From NCBI GenBank assembly GCA_015904055.1, contig JABMDE010000085.1:30598-45148 (forward strand): a stretch of DNA of 14,551 nucleotides, written 5' to 3'. The translations under genes were made by a program, and so were the position numbers. The notes under the pieces were generated by a model, which did not search any database, was not told where the DNA came from, and saw nothing but the letters and a program-made list of their open reading frames with translations. Position 1 is the first letter of the stretch. The number at the start of each line of letters is the position of its first letter. Shown here one piece after another: positions 1 through 7,578 of this stretch. This DNA comes from Nitrospira sp. GTDB lineage: Bacteria; Nitrospirota; Nitrospiria; Nitrospirales; Nitrospiraceae.

Positions 1-2
1 GT

Positions 3-911
3 ACCGGACAGGCCGTGCACCAGTCGTTGGTCCGTCGGGGATATGACGCGGTGTCGATCGATGTGAGCGCACAGCTGCCGTATGACCTCCAGAGCCAGAA
101 GGTTGCTGTCGCCTTTCTCGCGCTGCATGGACCGGGCGGTGAAGACGGGACCATCCAGGGATTTCTGGAGACGATCGGCATGCCATACACCGGATCAGGT
201 GTGCAGGCGAGCGCGGTCGGCATGCACAAGGTTGTGACCAAGACAGTGCTGGCTGCTCAGGGTATTCCGGTTCCTTCCGGGACGGTCGTTCAGCGAGGCG
301 ATACACCGTCGTTGGCCAGGATTTTGAAGGAGGCGAAATTGACGTTGCCGGTGGTTGTGAAGCCGGCCTCACAAGGTTCCACGATCGGGGTCACGATCGT
401 GCGCCGGGCGGCGCAATGGAAAAACGCCGTGGCTCTCGCACATCGCTATGATCCGGAGGCCATGGTTGAGGCCTTTATCCCCGGGCATGAGGTCACAGTT
501 GCCGTTCTGGGAATTGCGTCCGGAGAGCCGAAAGTTCTGCCGGCCATCGAGATTGTTGCACCTGACGGGTTTTATGACTTTGCTGCGAAATACCAAAAAG
601 GCAAAACACAGTATCTCTGCCCGGCTCCACTCCCGGCCAAGATTCTTAAGCAGATCGGAGACCTAGGGCGCCGAACGTTCCAAGTCTTGGGGTGCGAAGG
701 CGCTGCGCGTGTGGACTTTCGAATTACGCCGAAGGGCCGCCCGTATGTCCTGGAAATCAACACGGTGCCCGGTATGACGGAAACGAGTTTATTGCCGATG
801 GCGGCGGCGCAAGCAGGAATTGACTATGACCAGTTAGTCGAATGGATTTTGCAGTCGGCGCTCGATCGTGCCGGACGGTCTGCACAGGCTGCAGAAAGAG
901 AGTCGGTATGA
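3..911 (+). CDS. ddl: D-alanine--D-alanine ligase, 5'-truncated by window edge
   Basis: ATP-grasp ligase joining two D-alanines to make the dipeptide end of the peptidoglycan stem peptide in the cytoplasm. Seen: the frame is open from the first bases (T-G-Q-A precedes the GTG at 15), so that GTG is internal and the true start lies outside the window. The family is about 305-310 residues and about 302 are visible, so only the first glycine-rich strand is probably missing. Visible motifs are '[12 protein letters not shown]', the ATP-grasp loop '[13 protein letters not shown]', and the metal and substrate site 'RVDF' followed by '[10 protein letters not shown]' with its conserved Asp, Glu and Asn. 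The stop overlaps the ftsQ start (ATGA at 908-911), implying translational coupling in the dcw operon. Which paralogue (DdlA or DdlB) is not resolved by sequence; the position next to ftsQ favours the DdlB type. Confidence 0.95.
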   Translation, partial: TGQAVHQSLVRRGYDAVSIDVSAQLPYDLQSQKVAVAFLALHGPGGEDGTIQGFLETIGMPYTGSGVQASAVGMHKVVTKTVLAAQGIPVPSGTVVQRGDTPSLARILKEAKLTLPVVVKPASQGSTIGVTIVRRAAQWKNAVALAHRYDPEAMVEAFIPGHEVTVAVLGIASGEPKVLPAIEIVAPDGFYDFAAKYQKGKTQYLCPAPLPAKILKQIGDLGRRTFQVLGCEGAARVDFRITPKGRPYVLEINTVPGMTETSLLPMAAAQAGIDYDQLVEWILQSALDRAGRSAQAAERESV

Positions 912-1780
912 AGGGGTTGTTTCGGAAGGGTAAGCCTGCTTCTTTGGCCGGGCCAAGACAGAATCAGTGGAAGGGCTCGCGCATGGGGGAAGGAATGAGT
1001 CGGCAGGCAGAAGCCAAACGGGCCAGCGCTATCGCCAAACGGATCGTTCTCATGCGGTGGAGCGGGGTGATCGTCGGTGTGGTTCTGATCGGGTGGGCCA
1101 TCGCCATGGGCATACAACAGTCCGGGCCGTTCTTTCGACAGCTGCTCGAAATCAAACAGGTGACTGTGGATGGGGTACGTCATCTTGACAGGAAGGAAGT
1201 GATCGAACTCGTCAATCTGAAGTCCGGCACGCCACTGCACCACATTGTGACGTCGGCGATTAAGGAACGGGTGGAATCTCATCCATGGATTAAGGAAGCA
1301 ACGGTGGAGCGTGTACCGTTTCATGAATTGCGCATATCCATAAGAGAGCGAACGCCCGCTGCGGTCATTCGAACCGGTTCGGAAAACGTGCTCAGCGATA
1401 CTGAAGGTCATGTGTTGGGCCGCCTTGCTCAGACGGACGATGTGTCATTGCCAATGGTGACGGGTATCGATCTCAAGAAGCTCCTGCGAGGCGATGAAGA
1501 GGTACGACGAGCAGTTGTGTCAGGTATCGAGTTAACAAAACTCATGGGGCAGGTCTACGGGGGGCGTTTGCAAGTGAATGCGGCGAATCCCGCTGACCTT
1601 GTGGCGTCCGTCCGAGGCGTTCAGTTCCACTTCGGCGAGGACGCTGTCGGCGATCAGTGGGAGCGGTTTCAGCAAGTGAAGCCGGCGGTGAAGGCGCTGA
1701 GTTTCGATGGGTCTGGCGACGGAGCCAACGATGTGGATCTCCGGTACGAGAATCGGATCGTCGTACGGGAAAGGGGGTGA
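908..1780 (+). CDS. ftsQ: cell division protein FtsQ
   Basis: Bitopic divisome protein that links early (FtsA/FtsZ) and late (FtsB/FtsL/FtsW/FtsI) division components. Seen: 290 residues starting at the ATG that overlaps the ddl stop. A Lys/Arg-rich cytoplasmic tail occupies residues 1-50 and one membrane helix lies at about 51-69 ('[19 protein letters not shown]'). A POTRA domain follows at about 82-152, starting '[12 protein letters not shown]' and ending '[15 protein letters not shown]', and then the FtsQ beta domain. The open frame extends upstream to 842, but the overlap start fits the operon and avoids a long overlap with ddl. Order ddl-ftsQ-ftsA-ftsZ is the classic dcw order, which strongly supports the call despite the low sequence conservation usual for FtsQ. 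Confidence 0.93.
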   Translation: MKGLFRKGKPASLAGPRQNQWKGSRMGEGMSRQAEAKRASAIAKRIVLMRWSGVIVGVVLIGWAIAMGIQQSGPFFRQLLEIKQVTVDGVRHLDRKEVIELVNLKSGTPLHHIVTSAIKERVESHPWIKEATVERVPFHELRISIRERTPAAVIRTGSENVLSDTEGHVLGRLAQTDDVSLPMVTGIDLKKLLRGDEEVRRAVVSGIELTKLMGQVYGGRLQVNAANPADLVASVRGVQFHFGEDAVGDQWERFQQVKPAVKALSFDGSGDGANDVDLRYENRIVVRERG

Positions 1781-1785
1781 TCGCC

Positions 1786-3018
1786 ATGCCGAAACGAGAT
1801 CAAATCCTTGTCGGACTGGATATTGGAACAACCAAGATTTGTGCGATCGTCGCGGAGATTCTCGACGCAGGAGGGTTAAACGTCATTGGCGTCGGATCGA
1901 GTCCTTCTCGCGGATTACGCAAGGGAGTGGTTGTTGATATCGAGAGTACGGTGGAATCGATCAAGAAGGCTGTTGAAGAGGCCGAATTGATGGCGGCGGT
2001 GCAGATCAACTCAGTCTACACCGGCATTGCCGGTAGCCATATTTCTGCCGAGAACTGCAAAGGGGTTGTGGCGCTGAAGCGCGCGGAAGTCACGCGCGAG
2101 GACATCCATCGGGCAATCGAGAGTGCGCGGACGGTGGCCGTCATCCCGCATGAACGCCGCATTCTGCATGTGCTGCCGCGGGAATTTATGGTGGACGGGC
2201 AGGAAGGTGTGCGTGAGCCGCTTGGCTTGTCGGGCAACCGTCTAGAAGTGAACGTGCATGTCATCACGGGAGCCGTGACTTCGGCGCAAAATATCATCAA
2301 GAGTGTCAATCGGGCGGGCCTCGATGTGGTGGACATCATTCTTCAGCCGCTGGCGTCCAGCGAAGCGGTATTGAGCCAGGAAGAACGAGACTTGGGTGTG
2401 GCGATGGTGGACTTGGGCGGCGGCACCACGGACTTGGCTATCTTTCTCGACGGCAGTATCAGGCATTCTGCTGTGTTGCCTATTGGGGGGCTGAATCTGA
2501 CGAAGGATTTGGCGATCGGTCTTCTCACCTCACAAACTGAGGCGGAAAAAATTAAGACCCATCACGGCACTGCGCGCACGGAATTGGTTACCGGCCATCA
2601 GATCGTCGACGTGCCATCTGTCGGAGACCGTCCGGCTCGGACGTTCTCACGTCGGGACATTGCCGAAATCCTCGAGCCGCGCGTGGAAGAAATGTTTGAG
2701 CTTGTGCGAAGGGAGATTGCGCGCGCCGGCTATGAAGGCATGCTGGGGGCCGGGGTGGTCATTACCGGTGGAACGTCGCTGTTGGAAGGGATGCCGGATG
2801 CGGCCGAAAAGGTGCTGAACCTTCCGGCCCGCCGGGGGATGCCTTCGGGCGTCGGAGGGCTTCGAGACATCGTCGGGCATCCCAGTTATGCAACGGGGGT
2901 GGGATTATTGCTGCATGCTCGACGGCATGCCGATGAGTTGGAGACGGCCGGGCTTCGCAATGGGGGACCCTGGTCAAAAATGGTTGGGTGGACGAAGCGG
3001 GTATTGGAAGTTTTTTAA
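1786..3018 (+). CDS. ftsA: cell division protein FtsA
   Basis: Actin-like ATPase that tethers FtsZ filaments to the inner membrane and recruits later division proteins. Seen: 410 residues, close to the usual 400-420. The N-terminal phosphate 1 motif is 'LVGLDIGTTKICAIVAE', the phosphate 2 motif is 'VDLGGGTTDLAIF' near residue 205, and the adenosine motif is 'GVVITGGTSLLEG' near residue 325. The C-terminus 'WSKMVGWTKRVLEVF' has the expected amphipathic membrane-targeting character. The ATG at 1786 is preceded by an AAGGGGG ribosome-binding stretch and lies 5 bp after the ftsQ stop. An in-frame GTG at 1777 is a less likely alternative because it overlaps that purine stretch. The frame stays open upstream inside ftsQ but without a convincing start. 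Confidence 0.97.
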   Translation: MPKRDQILVGLDIGTTKICAIVAEILDAGGLNVIGVGSSPSRGLRKGVVVDIESTVESIKKAVEEAELMAAVQINSVYTGIAGSHISAENCKGVVALKRAEVTREDIHRAIESARTVAVIPHERRILHVLPREFMVDGQEGVREPLGLSGNRLEVNVHVITGAVTSAQNIIKSVNRAGLDVVDIILQPLASSEAVLSQEERDLGVAMVDLGGGTTDLAIFLDGSIRHSAVLPIGGLNLTKDLAIGLLTSQTEAEKIKTHHGTARTELVTGHQIVDVPSVGDRPARTFSRRDIAEILEPRVEEMFELVRREIARAGYEGMLGAGVVITGGTSLLEGMPDAAEKVLNLPARRGMPSGVGGLRDIVGHPSYATGVGLLLHARRHADELETAGLRNGGPWSKMVGWTKRVLEVF

Positions 3019-3026
3019 CGAAGGTT

Positions 3027-3057
3027 CCTCGTGTCGACAGGCCGTTGTCACACGGGG
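3027..3057 (+). promoter_or_regulatory. strong hairpin in the ftsA-ftsZ gap
   Basis: In the 58 bp between ftsA and ftsZ, CCTCGTGT-c-GAC pairs with GTCACACGGGG around an 8-base loop. The stem has about 11 base pairs including one G-T wobble, plus one bulged C. It ends 4 bases before the AGAATGAGGAGGT ribosome-binding region of ftsZ. No T-run follows, so it does not look like an intrinsic terminator. Possible roles are mRNA processing, stability or control of ftsZ translation; none is shown by sequence alone. Confidence 0.45.
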
Positions 3058-3076
3058 AGAATGAGGAGGTGCCCTG

Positions 3077-4273
3077 ATGTTTTCATTTCAAGAAGATGTG
3101 CTTCTGCCGGTCCGTATTAAGGTGATTGGAATCGGCGGCGCCGGATGCAATGCCGTCAACACCATGATCTCATCCGGACTGGCGCGGGTCGATTTTATTG
3201 CGAGCAATACGGATCTCCAAGCGTTGGATCGCTCGCTGGCTCCCTACAAAATTCAATTGGGACCGGAACGGACTCGCGGGCTGGGTGCAGGCGCAAAGCC
3301 GGAAATCGGCAAGGAAGCAGCGTTGGAAAGCAAAGATCATATCCGCGAATGCCTCGAAGGCTCGGACATGGTCTTTGTGACGGCGGGGATGGGGGGCGGA
3401 ACCGGCACCGGTGCTGCGCCGATTGTTGCCAGTATCGCCCGTGAAATGGGGATTCTCACGGTGGGCGTGGTGACGAAGCCTTTCCAATATGAAGGGCAGC
3501 GGCGGCACAAACATGCGGAAGAGGGCATTCGCGATCTGCGTAGGCATGTTGATACCCTGCTCGTGATTCCGAACCAGCGGCTGCTGGGGATTGTCGATAA
3601 ATCGACGCCCCTTCTCGAAGCCTTCAAGGTGGCGGATGATGTGTTGCGGCAGGCTATTCAAGGCATCGCCGATGTCATCACCACGACGGGCCATGTGAAT
3701 GTCGACTTTGCCGATGTCAGGACGGTGATGTCTCATACGGGACGGGCTGTGATGGGTATGGGTGTGTCACGTGGGCCGAATCGGGCGATTGAAGCGGCCC
3801 AAAAGGCTATCTGTAGTCCGCTGCTTGAGGAAGGCACGGTAGAGGGTGCACGCGGGGTTCTATTGAACATTAGCGGTGGTCCCAGCATGTCGCTGCATGA
3901 AGTTGAGGAAGCGGCGTCCATCATTCAGCAGACGGCCGATGCCGAAGCCAACATCATTGTGGGCCAGGTGATCAATCCTGACATGGGTGAGGATCTGATC
4001 ATCACGGTGATTGCCACTGGATTTGAGCGGGAAGCAGAGGCTGTTGCGGCGACCATTGGGGCTGAACGTACAATGGCCCGCACGATGAAATCCTCACAGC
4101 CGGTCATGGCTGGGGTGGGGGTGGCCCCTGCGGCCGATCGAGCCATCAAGGATCTTGACCGTCCGACATTCCTTCGGCGGATGAATGATGCCCGGGAGTC
4201 CATAGATCGGGCTGCTCTCGCGGCAGAAGATGAATGGGATGTGCCGACATTTCTTCGCAAGCAAGCAGACTGA
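3077..4273 (+). CDS. ftsZ: cell division protein FtsZ
   Basis: Tubulin-like GTPase that polymerises into the cytokinetic Z ring. Seen: 398 residues. The nucleotide-binding N-terminal part includes '[10 protein letters not shown]' (residues 18-27) and the tubulin signature '[10 protein letters not shown]' (106-115). The T7 loop 'NVDFADV' near 208-214 carries the aspartates that complete the GTPase site of the next subunit. The start is fixed by GAGGAGGT 7 bases upstream. The C-terminal linker is followed by the expected conserved peptide for FtsA/ZipA-type partners, 'DVPTFLRK' (388-395). Unusually, a second near-identical motif, 'DRPTFLRR', occurs at 361-368. Transcribed with ftsA but separated by a hairpin-bearing gap, which could allow separate control. 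Confidence 0.98.
   Translation: MFSFQEDVLLPVRIKVIGIGGAGCNAVNTMISSGLARVDFIASNTDLQALDRSLAPYKIQLGPERTRGLGAGAKPEIGKEAALESKDHIRECLEGSDMVFVTAGMGGGTGTGAAPIVASIAREMGILTVGVVTKPFQYEGQRRHKHAEEGIRDLRRHVDTLLVIPNQRLLGIVDKSTPLLEAFKVADDVLRQAIQGIADVITTTGHVNVDFADVRTVMSHTGRAVMGMGVSRGPNRAIEAAQKAICSPLLEEGTVEGARGVLLNISGGPSMSLHEVEEAASIIQQTADAEANIIVGQVINPDMGEDLIITVIATGFEREAEAVAATIGAERTMARTMKSSQPVMAGVGVAPAADRAIKDLDRPTFLRRMNDARESIDRAALAAEDEWDVPTFLRKQAD
4163..4257 (+). repeat. repeated motif coding the two FtsZ tail peptides
   Basis: Bases 4163-4176 (CCGACATTCCTTCG) and 4244-4257 (CCGACATTTCTTCG) match at 13 of 14 positions and both encode Pro-Thr-Phe-Leu-Arg in the ftsZ reading frame. The second is the normal C-terminal conserved peptide; the first lies 27 residues upstream in the linker. 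The shared codons suggest an internal duplication, though constraint on the same residues could give part of the similarity. Confidence 0.6.
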
Positions 4274-4303
4274 TCGGTGAAATGTCATGATTCTTGATTC
4301 GCG

Positions 4304-5059
4304 ATGGCTAGGTGCATGGTGAATACATCGGTCATTACCGTTCCAGCCTTTGCGCCTCCGCGGAGCGGAGTGCGCCACTTTTTTGGGACCCGTCGACATT
4401 CGGCAAGTCTCAATGTTGAAGTGGGCGCTCCTCTCCCTGTGAAGAGTGCCGAAGGTGCCGCGCGGTTCTCATGGATGCTCTCTGTGAAGCAGGTGCACGG
4501 CACCGATGCGCTTGTGGTGGATCGCGCCCTGACGAAATTCGACCGGTTTCTGGACGGCTGGGACGCGTTAGTGACGAATCAACCGGGAGTCATGGTGGCA
4601 GTACGAACGGCGGACTGTGTTCCTGTGTTGATCCACGACCCTCAACGGAGAGTGGTCGCCGCGGTGCATGCTGGATGGCGGGGTGCGGTTGCTGGTATTG
4701 TACAGAAGACCATGACAGTGATGAAGTCCCGGTTCGGTTCGGTTCCAGAGCATCTGCAGCTCAGTATCGGGCCATCCGCCGGGGTCTGTTGTTATGAGGT
4801 GGATGAACCGGTATTGGAGAAACTGCGCCAAGCCTGTCCTGATTCTGAGCAAGTGGTGCGAAGCCGCCGGGGCAACAAGGCCCATCTTGATCTGAAGTTG
4901 CTTATCAGACAGCAAGCGAGGGCTGCTGGAGTCTGCCCAGAATCCATCACGTCCGTCAATGTGTGCACGATCTGTCACGAGGATCTGTTTTTCTCCTATC
5001 GGCGGGAGGGTAAAGTGATCGGCACGATGGTCAGCGGTATCGGTCTGGGTCCTTTATAA
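4304..5059 (+). CDS. pgeF: peptidoglycan editing factor PgeF (YfiH/multicopper 'laccase' domain)
   Basis: Member of the YfiH/PgeF family, in which E. coli PgeF removes the wrong amino acid (L-Ser for L-Ala) from UDP-MurNAc; other family members act on purine nucleosides. Seen: 251 residues, the usual size. The His-Cys-His metal or catalytic set is visible as H65 in 'KQVHGTDA', C105 in 'TADCVPVLI' and H122 in 'VHAGWRG'. The late 'CCYEVDEPV' and 'ICHEDLFFSYRREG' motifs are also family-typical. The start is uncertain: ATG at 4304 has no clear ribosome-binding site, while ATG at 4316 follows a short AGG and would give a 247-residue protein. It lies 30 bp after ftsZ, as is common, and probably shares its transcript. 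A PG-editing role fits the dcw neighbourhood, but the exact substrate is inferred from homology. Confidence 0.92.
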   Translation: MARCMVNTSVITVPAFAPPRSGVRHFFGTRRHSASLNVEVGAPLPVKSAEGAARFSWMLSVKQVHGTDALVVDRALTKFDRFLDGWDALVTNQPGVMVAVRTADCVPVLIHDPQRRVVAAVHAGWRGAVAGIVQKTMTVMKSRFGSVPEHLQLSIGPSAGVCCYEVDEPVLEKLRQACPDSEQVVRSRRGNKAHLDLKLLIRQQARAAGVCPESITSVNVCTICHEDLFFSYRREGKVIGTMVSGIGLGPL

Positions 5060-5064
5060 GGGAA

Positions 5065-5079
5065 GGCAGAACCTCTGCC
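5065..5079 (+). terminator. short hairpin after pgeF, weak terminator candidate
   Basis: GGCAGA pairs perfectly with TCTGCC around a 3-base loop, 5 bases after the pgeF stop. The following bases (AATTGTCCGCTCC) are not a clear T-run, so this is at best a weak terminator. It could equally be a pause or processing site at the border between the division genes and the yggS-proC operon. Confidence 0.25.
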
Positions 5080-5104
5080 AATTGTCCGCTCCTTCCGTTA
5101 GAAT
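5075..5104 (+). promoter_or_regulatory. possible sigma70-type promoter for yggS-proC-yggT-divIVA
   Basis: CTGCCA (4 of 6 to the -35 consensus) lies 18 bases before TAGAAT (5 of 6 to the -10). Transcription would begin near 5111, about 47 bases before yggS. The gap 5060-5157 is the only sizeable non-coding stretch between pgeF and yggS, which makes a promoter here reasonable. The -35 overlaps the small hairpin, so the assignment is tentative. Confidence 0.3.
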
Positions 5105-5157
5105 AGAGACGATATGGCTAGATAGCCGACCGCGCTTTTTAAGGCCCGATTTGCACG

Positions 5158-5868
5158 ATGGAGCCACACGAGACAGAGACGATCGCCCAGCGGGTTCAGT
5201 CGGTGCTATCGGCAATCCGGTCAGCTGCAGAGAAGGTCGGGCGGTGCTCGGATAGCATCCGGCTCGTCGCGGCTACGAAAACCGTCACGGCTGATCGTAT
5301 TCAGGAGGGGATTGCCGCAGGGTTGTCGACCCTCGGAGAAAACCGGGTGCAGGAAGCGCTTACCAAAATCGAGGCGCTCGCACAGGCGCCGGTTCGGTGG
5401 CACTTTGTCGGACACCTACAGCGGCGGAAAGTTCGGTCGGTCGTCGGCATGTTCGAGCTGATTCACTCAGTCGACAGCCTGGAGCTTGCACAAGAAATCG
5501 ATCGGCGCGCCGGAGAAGCCGGGCAGTCTCAAGATATTTTGCTTGAGGTGAATATCGGAGGCGAGGCGACAAAGGGCGGTTTCCATCAGGACGGGTTCGT
5601 CCAATTAGTATCGACCATGGCGGCACTTTCGCATATTCGGATCAAGGGATTAATGGCGATTCCGCCTCCGACCGCTGAGCCGGAGTTGGCCAGAACGCAT
5701 TTTGTCCGGCTTCGTGAATTGGCGGAAGCCATCGCCGCACAGAAGATTCCTGGTGTGGCTATGGAGGAACTCTCGATGGGGATGTCAAACGATTACGAAG
5801 TTGCCGTTCAAGAAGGGGCCACATTGGTCCGTGTCGGTTCCGCTATTTTTGGAGCGCGTCATGCCTGA
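5158..5868 (+). CDS. yggS: PLP homeostasis protein (YggS/PROSC family)
   Basis: Pyridoxal-5'-phosphate-binding TIM-barrel protein without known catalytic activity. The family buffers PLP and affects amino and keto acid pools. Seen: 236 residues, normal length. The PLP-binding lysine is K41 in 'LVAATKTV', followed by 'LGENRVQEA', 'WHFVGHLQRRK', 'LLEVNIGGEATKGG' and the phosphate-binding end 'LSMGMSNDYEVAVQEGAT' with 'VRVGSAIFG'. The next gene, proC, starts inside its last codons (8 bp overlap), so translation of the two is probably coupled. The yggS-proC-yggT order is widespread in bacteria and supports the call. Confidence 0.96.
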   Translation: MEPHETETIAQRVQSVLSAIRSAAEKVGRCSDSIRLVAATKTVTADRIQEGIAAGLSTLGENRVQEALTKIEALAQAPVRWHFVGHLQRRKVRSVVGMFELIHSVDSLELAQEIDRRAGEAGQSQDILLEVNIGGEATKGGFHQDGFVQLVSTMAALSHIRIKGLMAIPPPTAEPELARTHFVRLRELAEAIAAQKIPGVAMEELSMGMSNDYEVAVQEGATLVRVGSAIFGARHA

Positions 5869-6679
5869 CGCCGCACTTTCGCACAAGATTGTTTTCGTGG
5901 GCGGCGGTCAGATGGCTGAAGCATTGATCGGGGGAATACTGGCTGCCAAGCTCTGTGTGCCCGATCGAATTTGGGTCACCGATCCGGCTACAGTCCGACT
6001 CGATCATCTGAAGAAGACATTCGGGATTCAGGTCGGCGGATCAAATCGCGAGGCTGCGGCCTGGGGTGATGTGGTGGTGCTGGCGGTGAAGCCGCAGGTG
6101 TTCGATGGAGTGCTCAAGGAGATTAGTGGTGAACTGGCCAACGTCCTGGTCGTTTCGATCGCTGCCGGAGTGCCGATCGGTCGAATTATGGGGGCCTGTG
6201 GAGGACAGACGCGCGTCATTCGGGCGATGCCCAATATGCCGGCGATGGTGCATGAAGGAATGACGGCATTGGCCGTCGGTTCCTGCGCACATGAACAGGA
6301 TGTGGCTACGGTACGGTGCATCTTTGAATCCGTCGGCAAGGTCGTGCCGGTCGAAGAGCGATTGATGGATGCCGTGACCGGGCTGAGTGGAAGCGGACCG
6401 GCCTATGTGTTTCTTGCCATCGAAGCTTTGACTGATGGCGGAGTGAAAATGGGTGTGCCGAGAGATATTGCCGCGGTGCTCGCCGCACAGACCGTGCTGG
6501 GTGCCGCGCAGATGGTGCTGAAAACCGGCCAGCATCCTGCTCGACTTAAGGACCAGGTAGCGTCTCCGGGAGGGACGACAATCGCAGGATTGCATCGGCT
6601 GGAACAGGGCGGGTTGCGGGCAACGTTCATCGATGCGGTCGAAGCGGCGACGAAACGATCACAGGAGCTTGGGCGCTGA
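5861..6679 (+). CDS. proC: pyrroline-5-carboxylate reductase
   Basis: Reduces 1-pyrroline-5-carboxylate to L-proline with NAD(P)H, the last step of proline synthesis. Seen: 272 residues from the ATG at 5861. The N-terminal Rossmann motif is 'FVGGGQMAEALIGG' (12-25), a dinucleotide domain strand is 'VVVLAVKPQV', and 'RAMPNMPAMV' (121-130) is typical of the family. The C-terminal P5CR signature 'LSGSGPAYVFLAIEAL' starts near residue 175, and 'SPGGTTIAGL' occurs near the end. The open frame runs upstream inside yggS, but the start at 5861 gives the natural N-terminus. The stop shares its last base with the yggT start (TGATG at 6677-6681), so the yggS-proC-yggT block is tightly coupled. Confidence 0.97.
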   Translation: MPDAALSHKIVFVGGGQMAEALIGGILAAKLCVPDRIWVTDPATVRLDHLKKTFGIQVGGSNREAAAWGDVVVLAVKPQVFDGVLKEISGELANVLVVSIAAGVPIGRIMGACGGQTRVIRAMPNMPAMVHEGMTALAVGSCAHEQDVATVRCIFESVGKVVPVEERLMDAVTGLSGSGPAYVFLAIEALTDGGVKMGVPRDIAAVLAAQTVLGAAQMVLKTGQHPARLKDQVASPGGTTIAGLHRLEQGGLRATFIDAVEAATKRSQELGR

Positions 6680-7578
6680 TGTTTGTGGTGGAAAACTTTT
6701 TTTCGGCGCTAGCTGCGGTGGTTTACTATGTTCTGGAGCTGTATATCTATGTGGTGGTGGCCCGTGCACTAATTTCCTGGGTCAATCCTGATCCCTGGAA
6801 CCCGATCGTGCAGTTTCTGGACAGGGTGACCGAACCAGCATTGGCTCCGATCCGGAGCGCGATGGTGTATCCGGCCGCCATCGTCGGGATTGCCGCCATC
6901 GTGATCACCGTACTCATGATCTGGGTCATTCCTGTTTTCGAGAAGATGTTCAAGGAAATGTCTGGAGGGAAAATGGCCCTTCCGGGGCCGACGCAGCTGG
7001 TGATCGATATGAGCAATTTCGCGCAAGCGTACTGGTTTATCATATTGGCGGTGATTATAGGGAGCGTGATCGCATTTAAAAAGTACCATGCTACTTCCCA
7101 AGGGAGGCTGGTGATCGATAAGTTCGTATTGAAGCTGCCGGTGTTCGGGGACCTGATTAGAAAGGCTTCCGTGGCAAAGTTTACCCGTACTCTTGGCACC
7201 TTGCTGGCCAGCGGCGTGCCGTTGCTGGAAGCATTGACGATTTGCGCAAAGACCTCGGGAAACAAGGTCGTTGAAAATTCGCTATTGGAGGCGAAGGTGA
7301 GTATCAGCGGCGGAAAAACGATCTCCGAGCCGCTGGCCAAGAGCGGAACATTTCCCAAGATGGTGACTCACATGATCGCGGTCGGGGAGTCGACGGGCGC
7401 GTTGGATAGTATGCTGGGGAAAATCGCGGATTTTTACGAGGATGAGGTAGACCAAGCGGTGACGAACCTCACTGCGCTTTTGGAACCCATGATGATGGTG
7501 TTTCTTGGTACCACCGTAGGGTTTATCGTGGTGGCAATGTACCTGCCGATCTTTACAATGGCACAAGCTATCGGGTAA
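6679..7578 (+). CDS. chimeric membrane protein: YggT N-terminus fused in frame to PilC C-terminal part
   Basis: A 299-residue open frame made of two unrelated pieces. Residues 1-58 are the start of a YggT-family membrane protein: a hydrophobic helix around residues 7-35, then 'ISWVNPDPWNPIVQFLDRVT' and 'EPALAPIR', where YggT normally turns into its 'PP-G-D-SP' loop. From residue 60 the sequence is PilC: it matches residues 165-404 of the complete PilC at 11661-12875 in 231 of 240 positions. The PilC part keeps three predicted membrane helices and the second T2SF domain but lacks the first cytoplasmic domain. The join is at 6855, and in-frame fusion has a one-in-three chance. The frame starts at the TGATG overlap with proC, so translation is expected. 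All nine changes from full PilC are mild (A/G, E/D, F/Y, S/T, H/Y, V/A, A/S). Function unknown; it may be inert or interfere with or modify pilus assembly. Confidence 0.85.
   Translation: MFVVENFFSALAAVVYYVLELYIYVVVARALISWVNPDPWNPIVQFLDRVTEPALAPIRSAMVYPAAIVGIAAIVITVLMIWVIPVFEKMFKEMSGGKMALPGPTQLVIDMSNFAQAYWFIILAVIIGSVIAFKKYHATSQGRLVIDKFVLKLPVFGDLIRKASVAKFTRTLGTLLASGVPLLEALTICAKTSGNKVVENSLLEAKVSISGGKTISEPLAKSGTFPKMVTHMIAVGESTGALDSMLGKIADFYEDEVDQAVTNLTALLEPMMMVFLGTTVGFIVVAMYLPIFTMAQAIG

Noticed and set aside
824..1411. 195-residue open frame on the minus strand
   Set aside because: Antisense to ftsQ, with a composition rich in His, Pro and Arg typical of shadow frames.
3170..3736. 188-residue open frame on the minus strand
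   Set aside because: Antisense shadow of ftsZ, whose GTPase motifs lie on the plus strand at the same place.
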